Assembly (NCBI GenBank): GCA_017853555.1
Contig: JAFMJH010000003.1
Location: 1 to 64,000, forward strand
From: Steroidobacteraceae bacterium
GTDB taxonomy: Bacteria; Pseudomonadota; Gammaproteobacteria; Steroidobacterales; Steroidobacteraceae
Reading direction: 5' to 3'
DNA length: 64,000 nucleotides
In this document: positions 46,243-54,927 of the stretch, one piece after another
Position numbering within the stretch: position 1 is the stretch's first letter
Layout: the number at the start of each line of letters is the position of its first letter
Position numbers and translations under genes: made by a program
Notes under the pieces: generated by a model
What the model was told of the DNA's origin: nothing
Seen by the model: only the letters and a program-made list of their open reading frames with translations
The model's database searches: none

Positions 46243-46296
46243 CGAGGTATCTCCCTGAAAACCGAAGCCCTGCGACGCCCGAGCGGCGCCGGGGCT

Positions 46297-46302
46297 TTTA
46301 TA
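46297..46302 (-). promoter_or_regulatory. Possible -10 for the potFGHI unit
   Basis: TATAAA on the minus strand (within GTTATAAAAG), about 55 nt before the potF start; the leader includes a GGGAG site. No -35 is convincing, so potF could also be read through from puuA. Confidence 0.35.
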
Positions 46303-46313
46303 ACGCAGCGGGG

Positions 46314-46356
46314 TCCCCGGGGGAAGGACTCGCGCCGCGGAGGCAGACCCCGGGGA
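46314..46356. repeat. 9-bp inverted repeat between puuA and potF
   Basis: TCCCCGGGG at 46314-46322 is complementary to CCCCGGGGA at 46348-46356, with a 25-nt GC-rich loop. It has no T-run, so it may be an mRNA-stabilising or attenuating hairpin rather than a terminator. Confidence 0.35.
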
Positions 46357-46357
46357 G

Positions 46358-47698
46358 TCAAACGTTGAGCAGCAGGTGCTCTCGCTCCCAGGAGCTGATC
46401 ACCTGCAAAAACACCTCGTACTCGGCTTCCTTGACGATGGTGAAGGCCGACACGAAGGACTCGCCGAGAATCTCGATCAGCGGCTCGCACTCGCGCAGCA
46501 AGCGAATCGCTTCATCGAGGCTGCGCGGCAACGAAAACGGCATATCGTGCGCGCTGCCCGAAAGGGGCTCGGTCGGCGTCAGCCCTTGCACCATGCCGAG
46601 GTAGCCGCAGGCAAGCGACGCCGCGCTCGCCAGATACGGGTTGGCATCCGCACCGGCGAGCCGATTTTCGACGCGCCGATCCTGCGGGCCCGACATCGGC
46701 ACGCGCAGACCCGCCGTGCGATTGTCGTAACCCCAGTGCACATTGATCGGTGCAACCTGGAAGCGGCTGATGCGCCGATAGGAGTTCACGTTGGGCGCGA
46801 GCAGCGCCATGGCCGCGGGCAGATAGCGCTGCAGGCCCGCGATGTGCGCAAAGAACAATGGCGTCGGCGTGCCGTCGGCGGCCGAGAATACGTTTTTGCC
46901 GGTCGTGTGATCGATCACGCTCTGGTGAACGTGCATCGCACTGCCGGGCTCTTTGGCATGCGGCTTGGCCATGAACGTTGCGTACATCTTGTGTCGCAGC
47001 GCCGCTTCGCGCGCCGTGCGCTTGAACATGAATGCTTGGTCGGCGAGATCCAGCGCATTGCCGTGCAGCAGGTTGATTTCCATCTGCGCCGGACCGTCTT
47101 CGTGGATCAAGGTGTCGATCGCGATGTCCTGCTCTTCGCAGAATTGGTAGACGTCGTCGAACAGCGGATCGAATTCATTGACGGCCGCGATGCTGTACGA
47201 CTGGCGACCGGGCTCCGCGCGCCCCGAACGACCGATCGGCGGCTTGAGCGGATAATCCGCGTCGATGTTGGGTTCAACCAAATAAAACTCGAGCTCCGGG
47301 GCAACCACGGGCTCCCAACCCCGCGCCGCATACAAGTCGAGCACGTGGCGCAACACCTCGCGCGGCGCCATCTTCACGCGTCGGCCGTCGGCGTAGAAAC
47401 AATCGTGAATCACTTGCGCCGTGGGCTCGGCCGCCCAGGGCACGCGACGCACGGTGCGCGGGTCGGGCTTCAGTATCACGTCGATTTCCGCCGGGCTCAT
47501 CGCCGCCGAAGTATCTTCGGGATAATCACCCGTCACGGTTTGCAAAAAAATGCTCTCGGGCAGGCGCATGCCCTGCTCCACCTGGAACTTTTGCGCCGGC
47601 ATCAGTTTGCCGCGCGCGATGCCGGCCATGTCCGGCACGATCGCCTCGACTTCCTGAATGCCGTGGTCGCGGAAAAACTGTGAGATCTGGTCGGTCAT
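46358..47698 (-). CDS. puuA: Gamma-glutamylputrescine synthetase (glutamine-synthetase type), 446 aa
   Basis: A GS-fold ligase that joins glutamate to putrescine with ATP. The catalytic elements are intact: APELEFYL, QMEINLLHGN, FMAKPHAKEPGSAMHVHQS, NVNSYRR, NRTAGLRVP and the AGADANPYL segment. The N-terminus VEAIVPDMAGIARGKL resembles PuuA/PauA and not GlnA. The gene is coupled to puuD (ATGA) and followed by the importer genes, so polyamine degradation is the likely role; other amines are possible. Confidence 0.92.
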   Translation of the reverse strand: MTDQISQFFRDHGIQEVEAIVPDMAGIARGKLMPAQKFQVEQGMRLPESIFLQTVTGDYPEDTSAAMSPAEIDVILKPDPRTVRRVPWAAEPTAQVIHDCFYADGRRVKMAPREVLRHVLDLYAARGWEPVVAPELEFYLVEPNIDADYPLKPPIGRSGRAEPGRQSYSIAAVNEFDPLFDDVYQFCEEQDIAIDTLIHEDGPAQMEINLLHGNALDLADQAFMFKRTAREAALRHKMYATFMAKPHAKEPGSAMHVHQSVIDHTTGKNVFSAADGTPTPLFFAHIAGLQRYLPAAMALLAPNVNSYRRISRFQVAPINVHWGYDNRTAGLRVPMSGPQDRRVENRLAGADANPYLASAASLACGYLGMVQGLTPTEPLSGSAHDMPFSLPRSLDEAIRLLRECEPLIEILGESFVSAFTIVKEAEYEVFLQVISSWEREHLLLNV

Positions 47699-48474
47699 GG
47701 GATGCTCCGTGACGATGCCGTGCGCCGTGCGGCACGTTCGCGCGACGCCGCACCGAACGCGGCGAACATCGCGATGGAAAATTCATTGGCCATCACGCGC
47801 CACTCCGGATGCCACTGCACGGCCCGCGCGAACGCCGGCGCCGCATCGACGCGAAACGCTTCGATCAGGCCGTCGGGCGCCACCGCTTCGACCACCAGAC
47901 CCGGCGCGAGTTCGCGCACGCCCTGCCAGTGCAAAGAATTGACGCGGATGCGGCGCTCGCCGGCGGCCCAAGTCAGCATCGGCCCGTCACCGACGAGCTC
48001 GACGTCGTGCGCGGGGCCGTACTGCACATCGAGCGGCTGCGATTCATCGTCGCGATGATCGAGCATGCCGGGCACTTCGTGCACGCGCTGCCAAAGCGTT
48101 CCGCCGAGCGCGACGTTCATTTCCTGACAGCCGCGACAAATGCCGAGCACGGGCACGCCGAGTTCGATGGCGCGCGGAATGAGCGCGAGCGTGCTCGCGT
48201 CGCGCGCCGGGTCATGCAGCGTGCCGGGCACGCTCGGGTCACCTTGATAATGGTGAGGCTCGACGTTCGACGGGCTGCCGGGCAGCAACAGGCCGTCGAG
48301 CTGCGACAGCACTTCGTCGACCGCCAGCGGTTCGGGCAACGACGGAATCAGCAAGGGCAATCCGCCGGCGGCGCGCGAGACGGCATGGGCATACTTCTCG
48401 CCCACCGCGTGAAACGGGTGGGGTCCGAGCATGCGACGGTCGGCCGGGATTCCGATGACGGGACGGGAAGACAT
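47695..48474 (-). CDS. puuD: Gamma-glutamyl-gamma-aminobutyrate hydrolase (class I amidotransferase fold), 259 aa
   Basis: The peptidase-C26 fold has nucleophile Cys113 in LGICRGCQE and the catalytic His in VQWHPEW. PuuD releases GABA and glutamate at the end of the putrescine route. E. coli PuuD is 254 aa with Cys114, a close match. ATG 48474 is chosen; the longer frame upstream is not protein-like. It overlaps puuA by ATGA and is divergent from the GS-like gene across 114 bp. Confidence 0.93.
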   Translation of the reverse strand: MSSRPVIGIPADRRMLGPHPFHAVGEKYAHAVSRAAGGLPLLIPSLPEPLAVDEVLSQLDGLLLPGSPSNVEPHHYQGDPSVPGTLHDPARDASTLALIPRAIELGVPVLGICRGCQEMNVALGGTLWQRVHEVPGMLDHRDDESQPLDVQYGPAHDVELVGDGPMLTWAAGERRIRVNSLHWQGVRELAPGLVVEAVAPDGLIEAFRVDAAPAFARAVQWHPEWRVMANEFSIAMFAAFGAASRERAARRTASSRSIP

Positions 48475-48588
48475 GTGGCGATGCAAGGCACCGAAGGGGC
48501 GCCGTGCAGGTACGATTAGACCACAGCGACGACCCCCAATGCGGCCATCGATTCCCGGAAAACCTCGTAACCCCATGATTTCAAAGTG

Positions 48589-49479
48589 ATGGATTTTTCA
48601 GAATTCAAGCAGCAGCACCCGCAAATTCGGCAGGGCATCGCCCGCTTGCACGACCTCGACGGCCTGCCGCGGGACAGTGTGCTCACTCTCGAGGATGCAG
48701 CGACCGCCTACCGCGACGGCGTGCCCCTGCCCGGCACCCTGCTCACCGGCCAATCGACCACCGCGCCCGCGGCCAGCCCGATCGATTCGATTGGGTTGGG
48801 TTTGGATTTGGATGCCCTGCGCCCCTGTCGCGCCCTGCCCCACACGCTGCAGGCCGCGGCGAATGCCGCCGTCTGGCAGGTCAGCATGTTCGAACCCGAC
48901 GGTCGGCCATTCTTCGGCGACCCGCGGCATGCGCTCGTCAAAGTACTCGATCGCTTCCACCGCCTGAATCTCACGCCGCAGATTCGCTACGGCAGTGCCG
49001 TCGGCGCGGATGCGCTCGAGAGTTGCGACGCGGCGCTCGCAACGCGCACCGCGCGAGCGTCGATCGCCACGCTCGATCTGCAAATCACCATCACGGACCC
49101 GATGGGTGCCAACGCGCTCGATGCGACCCTGCTGCAACACGCCCTCGCGGGCGTACGCGCTTTGCGGCGTGACGGCACGGCCTTGCTCCGTGCCGACGCG
49201 TCGTCCGAGAGATCGCCGGAGACGCTCGATATTGCGCAAGTTGCGCTCGCGGTACACGGCGTCGATGCGCGCGCGCAGCCTTATCTGGTGACGGCGTGGA
49301 TCTTGGCAGGCATGCATCTCGGGATCGCCGAAAGCGGCCGACTCGGGCCATCCGACCCGGCGCCGCTCGATGACGCACTCGCCATTCTCGAAGCGAGCGA
49401 TGTCGCAGCCGCTTATCTTGGCCGACCATTTCGCGACCTCTACGTCGCCCATCGCAGACGCATCGGATCGACGCGATGA
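48589..49479 (+). CDS. Degenerate, shortened glutamine-synthetase homologue (probable pseudoenzyme), 296 aa
   Basis: Not an intact GS, but segments align by eye with PuuA in order: MFEPDGRPFFGDPRHALVKV (100-119) with the GS beta-grasp DGxPFxxxPRxVL region; ALESCDAALATRTARASIA (142-160) with E. coli VLEACDDALALKRLVRLMAE; GVDARAQPYLVTAWILAG (224-241) with GADANPYLVMAAIFAG; and DDALAILEASDVAAAYLG (261-278) with the GS C-terminus. The ELEFYL and QxEINL metal sites, the SGMH loop, NxNSYRR and the NRTxxLR arginine loop are all missing, and about 150 residues are lost compared with PuuA. The frame is open and coupled to puuB (ATGA), so it is maintained and not a decaying remnant. Role unknown: perhaps a regulatory or scaffold partner of PuuA. 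Confidence 0.85.
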   Translation: MDFSEFKQQHPQIRQGIARLHDLDGLPRDSVLTLEDAATAYRDGVPLPGTLLTGQSTTAPAASPIDSIGLGLDLDALRPCRALPHTLQAAANAAVWQVSMFEPDGRPFFGDPRHALVKVLDRFHRLNLTPQIRYGSAVGADALESCDAALATRTARASIATLDLQITITDPMGANALDATLLQHALAGVRALRRDGTALLRADASSERSPETLDIAQVALAVHGVDARAQPYLVTAWILAGMHLGIAESGRLGPSDPAPLDDALAILEASDVAAAYLGRPFRDLYVAHRRRIGSTR

Positions 49480-50771
49480 ACGACACTGCGGACGCGTCGT
49501 GGTACCACGCGCAAAGCCCGCCACCAGCGGCGCAACCCGCGCTGCAGGGCACGGTGGACTGCGACGTCGCCGTGGTCGGCGGCGGGATCGCCGGGTGTTC
49601 GACGGCGCTGCATTTGGCCGAACGCGGCTATCGGGTCGTGCTGCTCGAAGCCGAGCGCATCGGCCATGGCGCATCGGGCCGCAGCGGCGCGCAAGCCCTC
49701 GCCGGAGTCGCCTGCGGTCAGGAGAAACTCGAGCGACTGCTCGGCGCCGATGACGCGCACCGAATCTTCGAAGTGACGCGCGAAGGCCTGCGTTTGCAGC
49801 GCGATCTGATCGCGACGCACCGCATCGAGTGCGAGTACGTCGCCGGCACCATGCAGGTGGCGACGCGGGCGCGTCAGGATCGCGAACTGCAACGCGAATT
49901 CGCCCTGCTCACCGACCGCTACGGACACGACAGTCTGCGGCTGATGCAGCGCGAGGAGGTGCGCGCCACGATTGCATCCGCGCGCTATACGAGCGCGCTG
50001 TACGATGCGGCCGGCGGTCATCTGCAACCTCTGGCCTACGTGCGCGGACTCGCGCGCGCAGCGATGGCCCAAGGCGCACGAATCTTCGAACACACACGCG
50101 CACTCGCCCACGCACGTCACGTGACCGCAAGTGGCGAGTCCGCACTGACGCTGCGCACGCCGGGCGGCGAAGTGCGCTGTCGCCACATCGCGCTCTGCGG
50201 CAACGCCTGGCTCGGTGATTACTCGGCGACGCTCGCGCGCAAAATCATCCCCGTCGGTACGTACGTCGTCGCCACCGAATCTTTGGGTGCCGAGCGCGCC
50301 CGTGCTCTGATCCGCAACGATGCTGCCGTATCCGACGCGAACTGGGTACTCGATTACTTTCGGCTGACACGCGATCACCGCTTGCTGTTCGGCGGCCGCG
50401 TCAGCTATTCAGGCCTCGAGAACGGCGTGGACGGCAACGCGACGCGTGTGCGCATGGTGCGCGTCTTTCCGCAGCTCGCGGACGTCGCCATCACCCACGC
50501 CTGGGGCGGCTGGATCGACATCACGCGCAACCGCGCCCCGCATTTCGGTCGCCTCGCACCGGACATCCATTTTTTGCAGGGCTTTTCCGGCCACGGGATT
50601 GCGCTCGCGGGCATCGCCGGGAAACTGCTCTCTGAAGCCATCGACGGCACGCAGAGCCGCTTCGATGTGTTCGCGAAGATTCGTCACCACGACTTTCCCG
50701 GCGGCACGGCACTGCGCAGACCGGCCCTCGTGCTCGCGATGCTCTGGTACCGCTTACGCGACCTGCTTTGA
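49476..50771 (+). CDS. puuB: Gamma-glutamylputrescine oxidase-like FAD oxidoreductase, 431 aa
   Basis: A DAO-family flavoenzyme: the Rossmann motif VAVVGGGIAGCSTALHLAERG with the RIGHGASGRSGAQ segment typical of PuuB/OrdL. It oxidises the gamma-glutamyl amine to the aldehyde, the substrate of PuuC. It starts within the stop of the GS-like gene (ATGA), so the two are one unit. The 3' end overlaps the convergent RND transporter by 18 nt. Confidence 0.9.
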   Translation: MNDTADASWYHAQSPPPAAQPALQGTVDCDVAVVGGGIAGCSTALHLAERGYRVVLLEAERIGHGASGRSGAQALAGVACGQEKLERLLGADDAHRIFEVTREGLRLQRDLIATHRIECEYVAGTMQVATRARQDRELQREFALLTDRYGHDSLRLMQREEVRATIASARYTSALYDAAGGHLQPLAYVRGLARAAMAQGARIFEHTRALAHARHVTASGESALTLRTPGGEVRCRHIALCGNAWLGDYSATLARKIIPVGTYVVATESLGAERARALIRNDAAVSDANWVLDYFRLTRDHRLLFGGRVSYSGLENGVDGNATRVRMVRVFPQLADVAITHAWGGWIDITRNRAPHFGRLAPDIHFLQGFSGHGIALAGIAGKLLSEAIDGTQSRFDVFAKIRHHDFPGGTALRRPALVLAMLWYRLRDLL

Positions 50772-53700
50772 ACGCCGCCGCCATGGCGGCACGAGCCAAC
50801 GTTCGGCGATTTCCGCGACCAAAGAATACGCCGCCGGCACCACGACCAGCGACAAGGCCGTCGAGGTGATGAGACCCCCGATCACCGACACGCCGAGCGG
50901 CGCACGAAATCCGCCGTCGGCACCGAGCCCGAGCGCGATCGGCAACATGCCGGCGCCCATCGCCATGGTGGTCATGATCACGGGCCGGACGCGTTTTCGG
51001 CAGGCTTCGATCAGCGCTTCGTGCCGCGGCAACCCATCGCGCTCGCCGAGCACCGCGTAGTCGACGATCAGAATCGAGTTTTTGGTGGCGATGCCGGTCA
51101 GCAGCAAAAGACCGATCAGCGACGGCAGCGACAGGGAATTGCCGGTGAGCAACAACATGCCGAACGCGCCACCGCCGCACAACGGCACGGCGGCCAGAAT
51201 CACCAGGGGTTGCGACCCGCTGTGGAACAGCAACAACAACACGACGTAGACGCACACGACCCCGGCGAGCATCGCGAGCGCGAACCCGAGGAACAATTCG
51301 ACGAACGCCTCGGAGTCGCCCGAAGGCACGAGTCGTACGCCCGGCGGCAAATTTTGCGCAGCCGGCATTTTCCGGACTTTGGTCATGACGTCGCCGAGCG
51401 GCAGGCCGTTCAACTCGGCGGTGACGGTGACGTTGCGCTCGCGATCGAGCCGATCGATGCGCGCGGGCCCACTGCCCTCGTAAATGTCGGCGACGGCCGA
51501 CAGCGGCACCGCACCGCGCGCACCGGGCACGCGTAGCTGACCGAGCACCGACGCATCGCGCAGCGCACCCTCGGCCAATTGCACGCGGATCGGCACCTGA
51601 CGCTCGGCGAGATTGAGCTTCGCAAGCCGCTGCCGAATATCGCCACTGGTCGCGATCCGCGCCGCCTCGGCGATATCGACGGTCGATACACCGAGGTCAG
51701 CCGCACGCGCAGGGTCAGGTCGAATCACGAGCTCCGGCCGCAGCAGCGCGGCCGAGGTCGTCACGGAACCGAGCCCGGGCAACGTGCGGATCGCCGCCGC
51801 GAGATCGCGCGAGGCGACGGCCAGTTGTTCCGAGTCGCGACCGGCGAGCACCAGACTCAAACGATCGCCGGGACCGGCCGCGGCGAATCCGACGCGTACG
51901 CCGGGCAAGCTCGTGAGCAACTTGCGGACGGCATCCTCGAGCTCGGCTTTGCTGCGCTTGCGCGCGGCATGGAACTCGAGCGTGAGGTTGACGCGGCGCA
52001 CTTCCGGAAACGTGAGCCCGCCACTCATGCTCTCGCCGGCTTCGGCGCCGATGGTGGTAAACACGCTTTTGATTTCGGGGATCGTCCGCAATCGCGCCCG
52101 CACTTCACGACCGATTTCGAGCGAGTCGTCGAGACGGGCGCCCGGCGGCAACTCCACCTGCAACTGCACGCGCGACGAATCCGTCGCGGGTACGAACGTC
52201 TTGGGTATGAAGGGAATCAGCCCGAGCGACAGCACGAACACGCCGAGCGCCATGGCAATCACGCGCCAGCGATTCGCGAGCGCACGCTCGACCAACCCGA
52301 GATAGCGCTGCATCCAGATCGAGTCGACCGCGGCGCGCGGCTCACCTTTCATGAAGAAGGCGGCCAGCATCGGCGTCAACAAACGCGCCACCAACAGCGA
52401 GAACAACACCGCCGCGGCGGCCGTCCAACCGAATTCGCGGAAAAACTTGCCGGTGACGCCCGGCATGAAAGCGACCGGCACGAACACCGCGGCGAGCGTC
52501 GTCGACGTGGCGATCACGGCGATGCCGATTTCGTCGGCTGCGTCGATGGCCGCCTGCAGCGGCGATTTTCCCATCGCTCGATGGCGGGCGACGTTCTCCA
52601 CTTCGACGATCGCATCGTCGACGAGAATGCCGACCACGACGGCGAGCGCGAGCAAGGTCAAAAGATTCAGCGAGAAGTCGAGCCAATGCATGATGGCGAA
52701 GGTCGGCACGACGGACAGCGGCAGCGCGATGGCCGATATCCACGTCGCCCGCCAGTCGCGCAGGAAAAACCAGACGACGAGCACCGCGAGCAAAGCCCCT
52801 TCGATCAACATGCTCATCGACGATTCGTACGAGGCTTTCGCGTTCTCGACACTCGACGCCACTTCGGTGAAGCGCACCTCGGGATACTCTTCGCCGAGTT
52901 TGCGGATGCGTTCGCGTACCGCGTCACCGACGGCCACTTCGCTCGAGCCGCGCGTGCGCAGGACCGATACACCGATCGCAGGTTGCTCATCGAGCAAGGC
53001 CGCCGAGCGCGCCTCGGCCGCTCCGTCGGTGATGGTCGCGATCGCCGACAGCCGCACGCTGCGTCCATCGGGCAAATAAATCGGATAGTTGACGAGATCG
53101 GCCGCCGTACGCGCGACCGCGACGGTACGCACGGATTGCTCGGCACCGCCCGCCTCGGTGCGACCACCCGGCCGCTCGGCCTGCAGTCGCGCCAATTGCT
53201 GCGACACCGCTCCTGCCGATACGCCGAGCGCCTGCAAGGCTTCGGAGCGCAGATCGACGCGCACCTCGCGATCGATGCCGCCCGTCCGCTTGACGGAACC
53301 GACGCCCTTCACGCCGTACAGGGCTTTGGTGACCTTGTCGTCGACGAACCACGACAGTTCGTCGGGCGCCAAACGCGGCGAGTCGACTGCATAGGCGAGC
53401 AAGGTGCCGCCGATGAGGTTGAGTCGCTGCACCACCGGCTCGTCGATATCCGCCGGCAACTCGCGCCGCACGCGCGCGACGGCGTCGCGAACTTCGTCCA
53501 ACCCCTGATCGATGTCGCGACCGAGTTCGAATTCGATTTTGGTGATCGAGGAACCTTCGCTCACCGCGGAGTTGATCTTGCGAATGTCGGCGATGCTCGC
53601 CACCGAATCTTCGATCTTGCGCGTGACGTCCGTCTCGAGTTGCGACGGCGTTGCGCCCGCGAGCGTCACCTGCACCTGCACGGTGGGCAATGCGATGTCG

Positions 53701-53813
53701 GGCAACTGCGAAATCGGCAACTGTCGCAGGCCCCAGAAACCCGCGAGCGTCATGATGACGAAGGCGAGCGCCGAGGGCAGCGGGTTCGCGATGCCCCAGC
53801 GTGACAGACTCAA
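50754..53813 (-). CDS. RND efflux transporter (HAE-1/AcrB family), 1019 aa
   Basis: An inner-membrane proton-driven pump of 12 helices with two large periplasmic loops. The TM4 proton relay is the Asp pair in VVGILVDDAIVEVEN, and the N-terminus (LPISQLPDIALPTVQV) is typical. Start is TTG 53813, overlapping the adaptor stop as TTGA; no better start is near. It works with the adaptor and an outer-membrane channel not encoded here. Substrate unknown. Confidence 0.93.
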   Translation of the reverse strand: MSLSRWGIANPLPSALAFVIMTLAGFWGLRQLPISQLPDIALPTVQVQVTLAGATPSQLETDVTRKIEDSVASIADIRKINSAVSEGSSITKIEFELGRDIDQGLDEVRDAVARVRRELPADIDEPVVQRLNLIGGTLLAYAVDSPRLAPDELSWFVDDKVTKALYGVKGVGSVKRTGGIDREVRVDLRSEALQALGVSAGAVSQQLARLQAERPGGRTEAGGAEQSVRTVAVARTAADLVNYPIYLPDGRSVRLSAIATITDGAAEARSAALLDEQPAIGVSVLRTRGSSEVAVGDAVRERIRKLGEEYPEVRFTEVASSVENAKASYESSMSMLIEGALLAVLVVWFFLRDWRATWISAIALPLSVVPTFAIMHWLDFSLNLLTLLALAVVVGILVDDAIVEVENVARHRAMGKSPLQAAIDAADEIGIAVIATSTTLAAVFVPVAFMPGVTGKFFREFGWTAAAAVLFSLLVARLLTPMLAAFFMKGEPRAAVDSIWMQRYLGLVERALANRWRVIAMALGVFVLSLGLIPFIPKTFVPATDSSRVQLQVELPPGARLDDSLEIGREVRARLRTIPEIKSVFTTIGAEAGESMSGGLTFPEVRRVNLTLEFHAARKRSKAELEDAVRKLLTSLPGVRVGFAAAGPGDRLSLVLAGRDSEQLAVASRDLAAAIRTLPGLGSVTTSAALLRPELVIRPDPARAADLGVSTVDIAEAARIATSGDIRQRLAKLNLAERQVPIRVQLAEGALRDASVLGQLRVPGARGAVPLSAVADIYEGSGPARIDRLDRERNVTVTAELNGLPLGDVMTKVRKMPAAQNLPPGVRLVPSGDSEAFVELFLGFALAMLAGVVCVYVVLLLLFHSGSQPLVILAAVPLCGGGAFGMLLLTGNSLSLPSLIGLLLLTGIATKNSILIVDYAVLGERDGLPRHEALIEACRKRVRPVIMTTMAMGAGMLPIALGLGADGGFRAPLGVSVIGGLITSTALSLVVVPAAYSLVAEIAERWLVPPWRRRSKQVA

Positions 53814-54895
53814 GCGCCGGACTCCTCGGCTACGGCGACCACGTCGCCGTCACCCAAAAATCCGGCGCCGCGCACCACGACCTGATCGGCGGCGGTGAGA
53901 CCGCTGCGCACTTCGAAACGGACGTCCTGCGACGCACCGAGTTCGACGCGCCGTTGCGCCACGCGGCGATCTTTGCCGAGCACGAACACGTAGGGGTAAC
54001 CGTCGCGGAACACCACCGACTGTCGCGGCACGACCATCACCGTGGATTTGCCGACTTGCACGCGCCCTTCGGCGAACATGCCGGAACGCAGCGCACCCGG
54101 CGCGACGAGGTCGGCATACAGCAGCGCCGTGCGCGACTTCGGATCGAGCGCCGGAGCCACGGCGCGCACCCGACCCGACACCGTCTCGCCACCGGGCCCG
54201 CGCAACGCGACCGTGGCACCGACGCTCACGCGCGCGAGGTCGTTCTCGGGAATTTCGGCACGCCATTCGAGTCGCCCGCGTCGAATGAGGCGCAGCAACT
54301 CGGCACCGGAGGACACGACTTGACCCGGCTGCACATTGCGCGCCGAGACGATGCCGTCATCCGGCGCACGCAAGCTCGCGAATCCCAGCCGCAACTGCGC
54401 TGCATCGCGATCGGCCTCGGCGACGAGCGCCGCGGCAGCCGTCTTGGCACGATTGGCCGACAACTCGTCGAAACTCGCCGTCGAAATCAGTTTGCGCTCG
54501 AGCAGGTTGTCGCCGCGTTCGGCTTGCGCGCGCGCGAGCGCAGCGCTCGCCCGCGCTTGCGCGAGGCTCGCGTCGGCCTGCCGCGCTTGCACTTCGAGCG
54601 TGCGCTTGTCGAGTTCGAGCAGGACCTGACCCTTGCGCACGCGCGCCCCGACCTCGACCGGCACGGCAGCGACGCGCAAACCGGACAGTTCGACGCCGAG
54701 GGACATCTCCTGCCACGCCGCAACGGCCCCCGAGACGACGAGTTCGCGTTCGATCTCCTGCATCGAGGGCCGAACGACCGTGACGGTCAACGAAGACGGC
54801 GCAGGCTTGTCGGGGCCGCGACGACCGCCGCAGGCCGCAAGCAACCCGAGCATGGCCAAAACCGAGATACCGAGGCGACGGGATGCGTTCATCAT
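53810..54895 (-). CDS. RND periplasmic adaptor (membrane fusion protein), 361 aa
   Basis: A lipoprotein signal with lipobox LAAC (Cys22) is followed by a lipoyl/barrel-sandwich domain, an alanine-rich coiled-coil hairpin (about 95-160) and a beta-barrel. It belongs to the AcrA/MexA class. Two ATG codons in tandem (54895, 54892) are possible starts; TATGGT sits 6 nt before 54895. It is coupled to the transporter gene by TTGA. Confidence 0.92.
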   Translation of the reverse strand: MMNASRRLGISVLAMLGLLAACGGRRGPDKPAPSSLTVTVVRPSMQEIERELVVSGAVAAWQEMSLGVELSGLRVAAVPVEVGARVRKGQVLLELDKRTLEVQARQADASLAQARASAALARAQAERGDNLLERKLISTASFDELSANRAKTAAAALVAEADRDAAQLRLGFASLRAPDDGIVSARNVQPGQVVSSGAELLRLIRRGRLEWRAEIPENDLARVSVGATVALRGPGGETVSGRVRAVAPALDPKSRTALLYADLVAPGALRSGMFAEGRVQVGKSTVMVVPRQSVVFRDGYPYVFVLGKDRRVAQRRVELGASQDVRFEVRSGLTAADQVVVRGAGFLGDGDVVAVAEESGA

Positions 54896-54901
54896 CGTTG
54901 C

Positions 54902-54907
54902 ACCATA
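54902..54907 (-). promoter_or_regulatory. Putative -10 box of a leaderless promoter, RND operon
   Basis: On the minus strand TATGGT is followed by GCAACG and ATG 54895, with no Shine-Dalgarno. The gap to the rlmL stop is only 32 bp. Confidence 0.35.
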
Positions 54908-54927
54908 CGCAGGGTGCCCGCCGTCCG

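Noticed and set aside
51579-53804. 741-residue plus-strand frame
   Set aside because: Antisense shadow of the RND transporter; His/Arg/Gln-rich, no recognisable fold.
54444-54462. TTGGCACGATTGGCC as a sigma-54 site
   Set aside because: The -12 element is not matched and it lies inside the adaptor gene.
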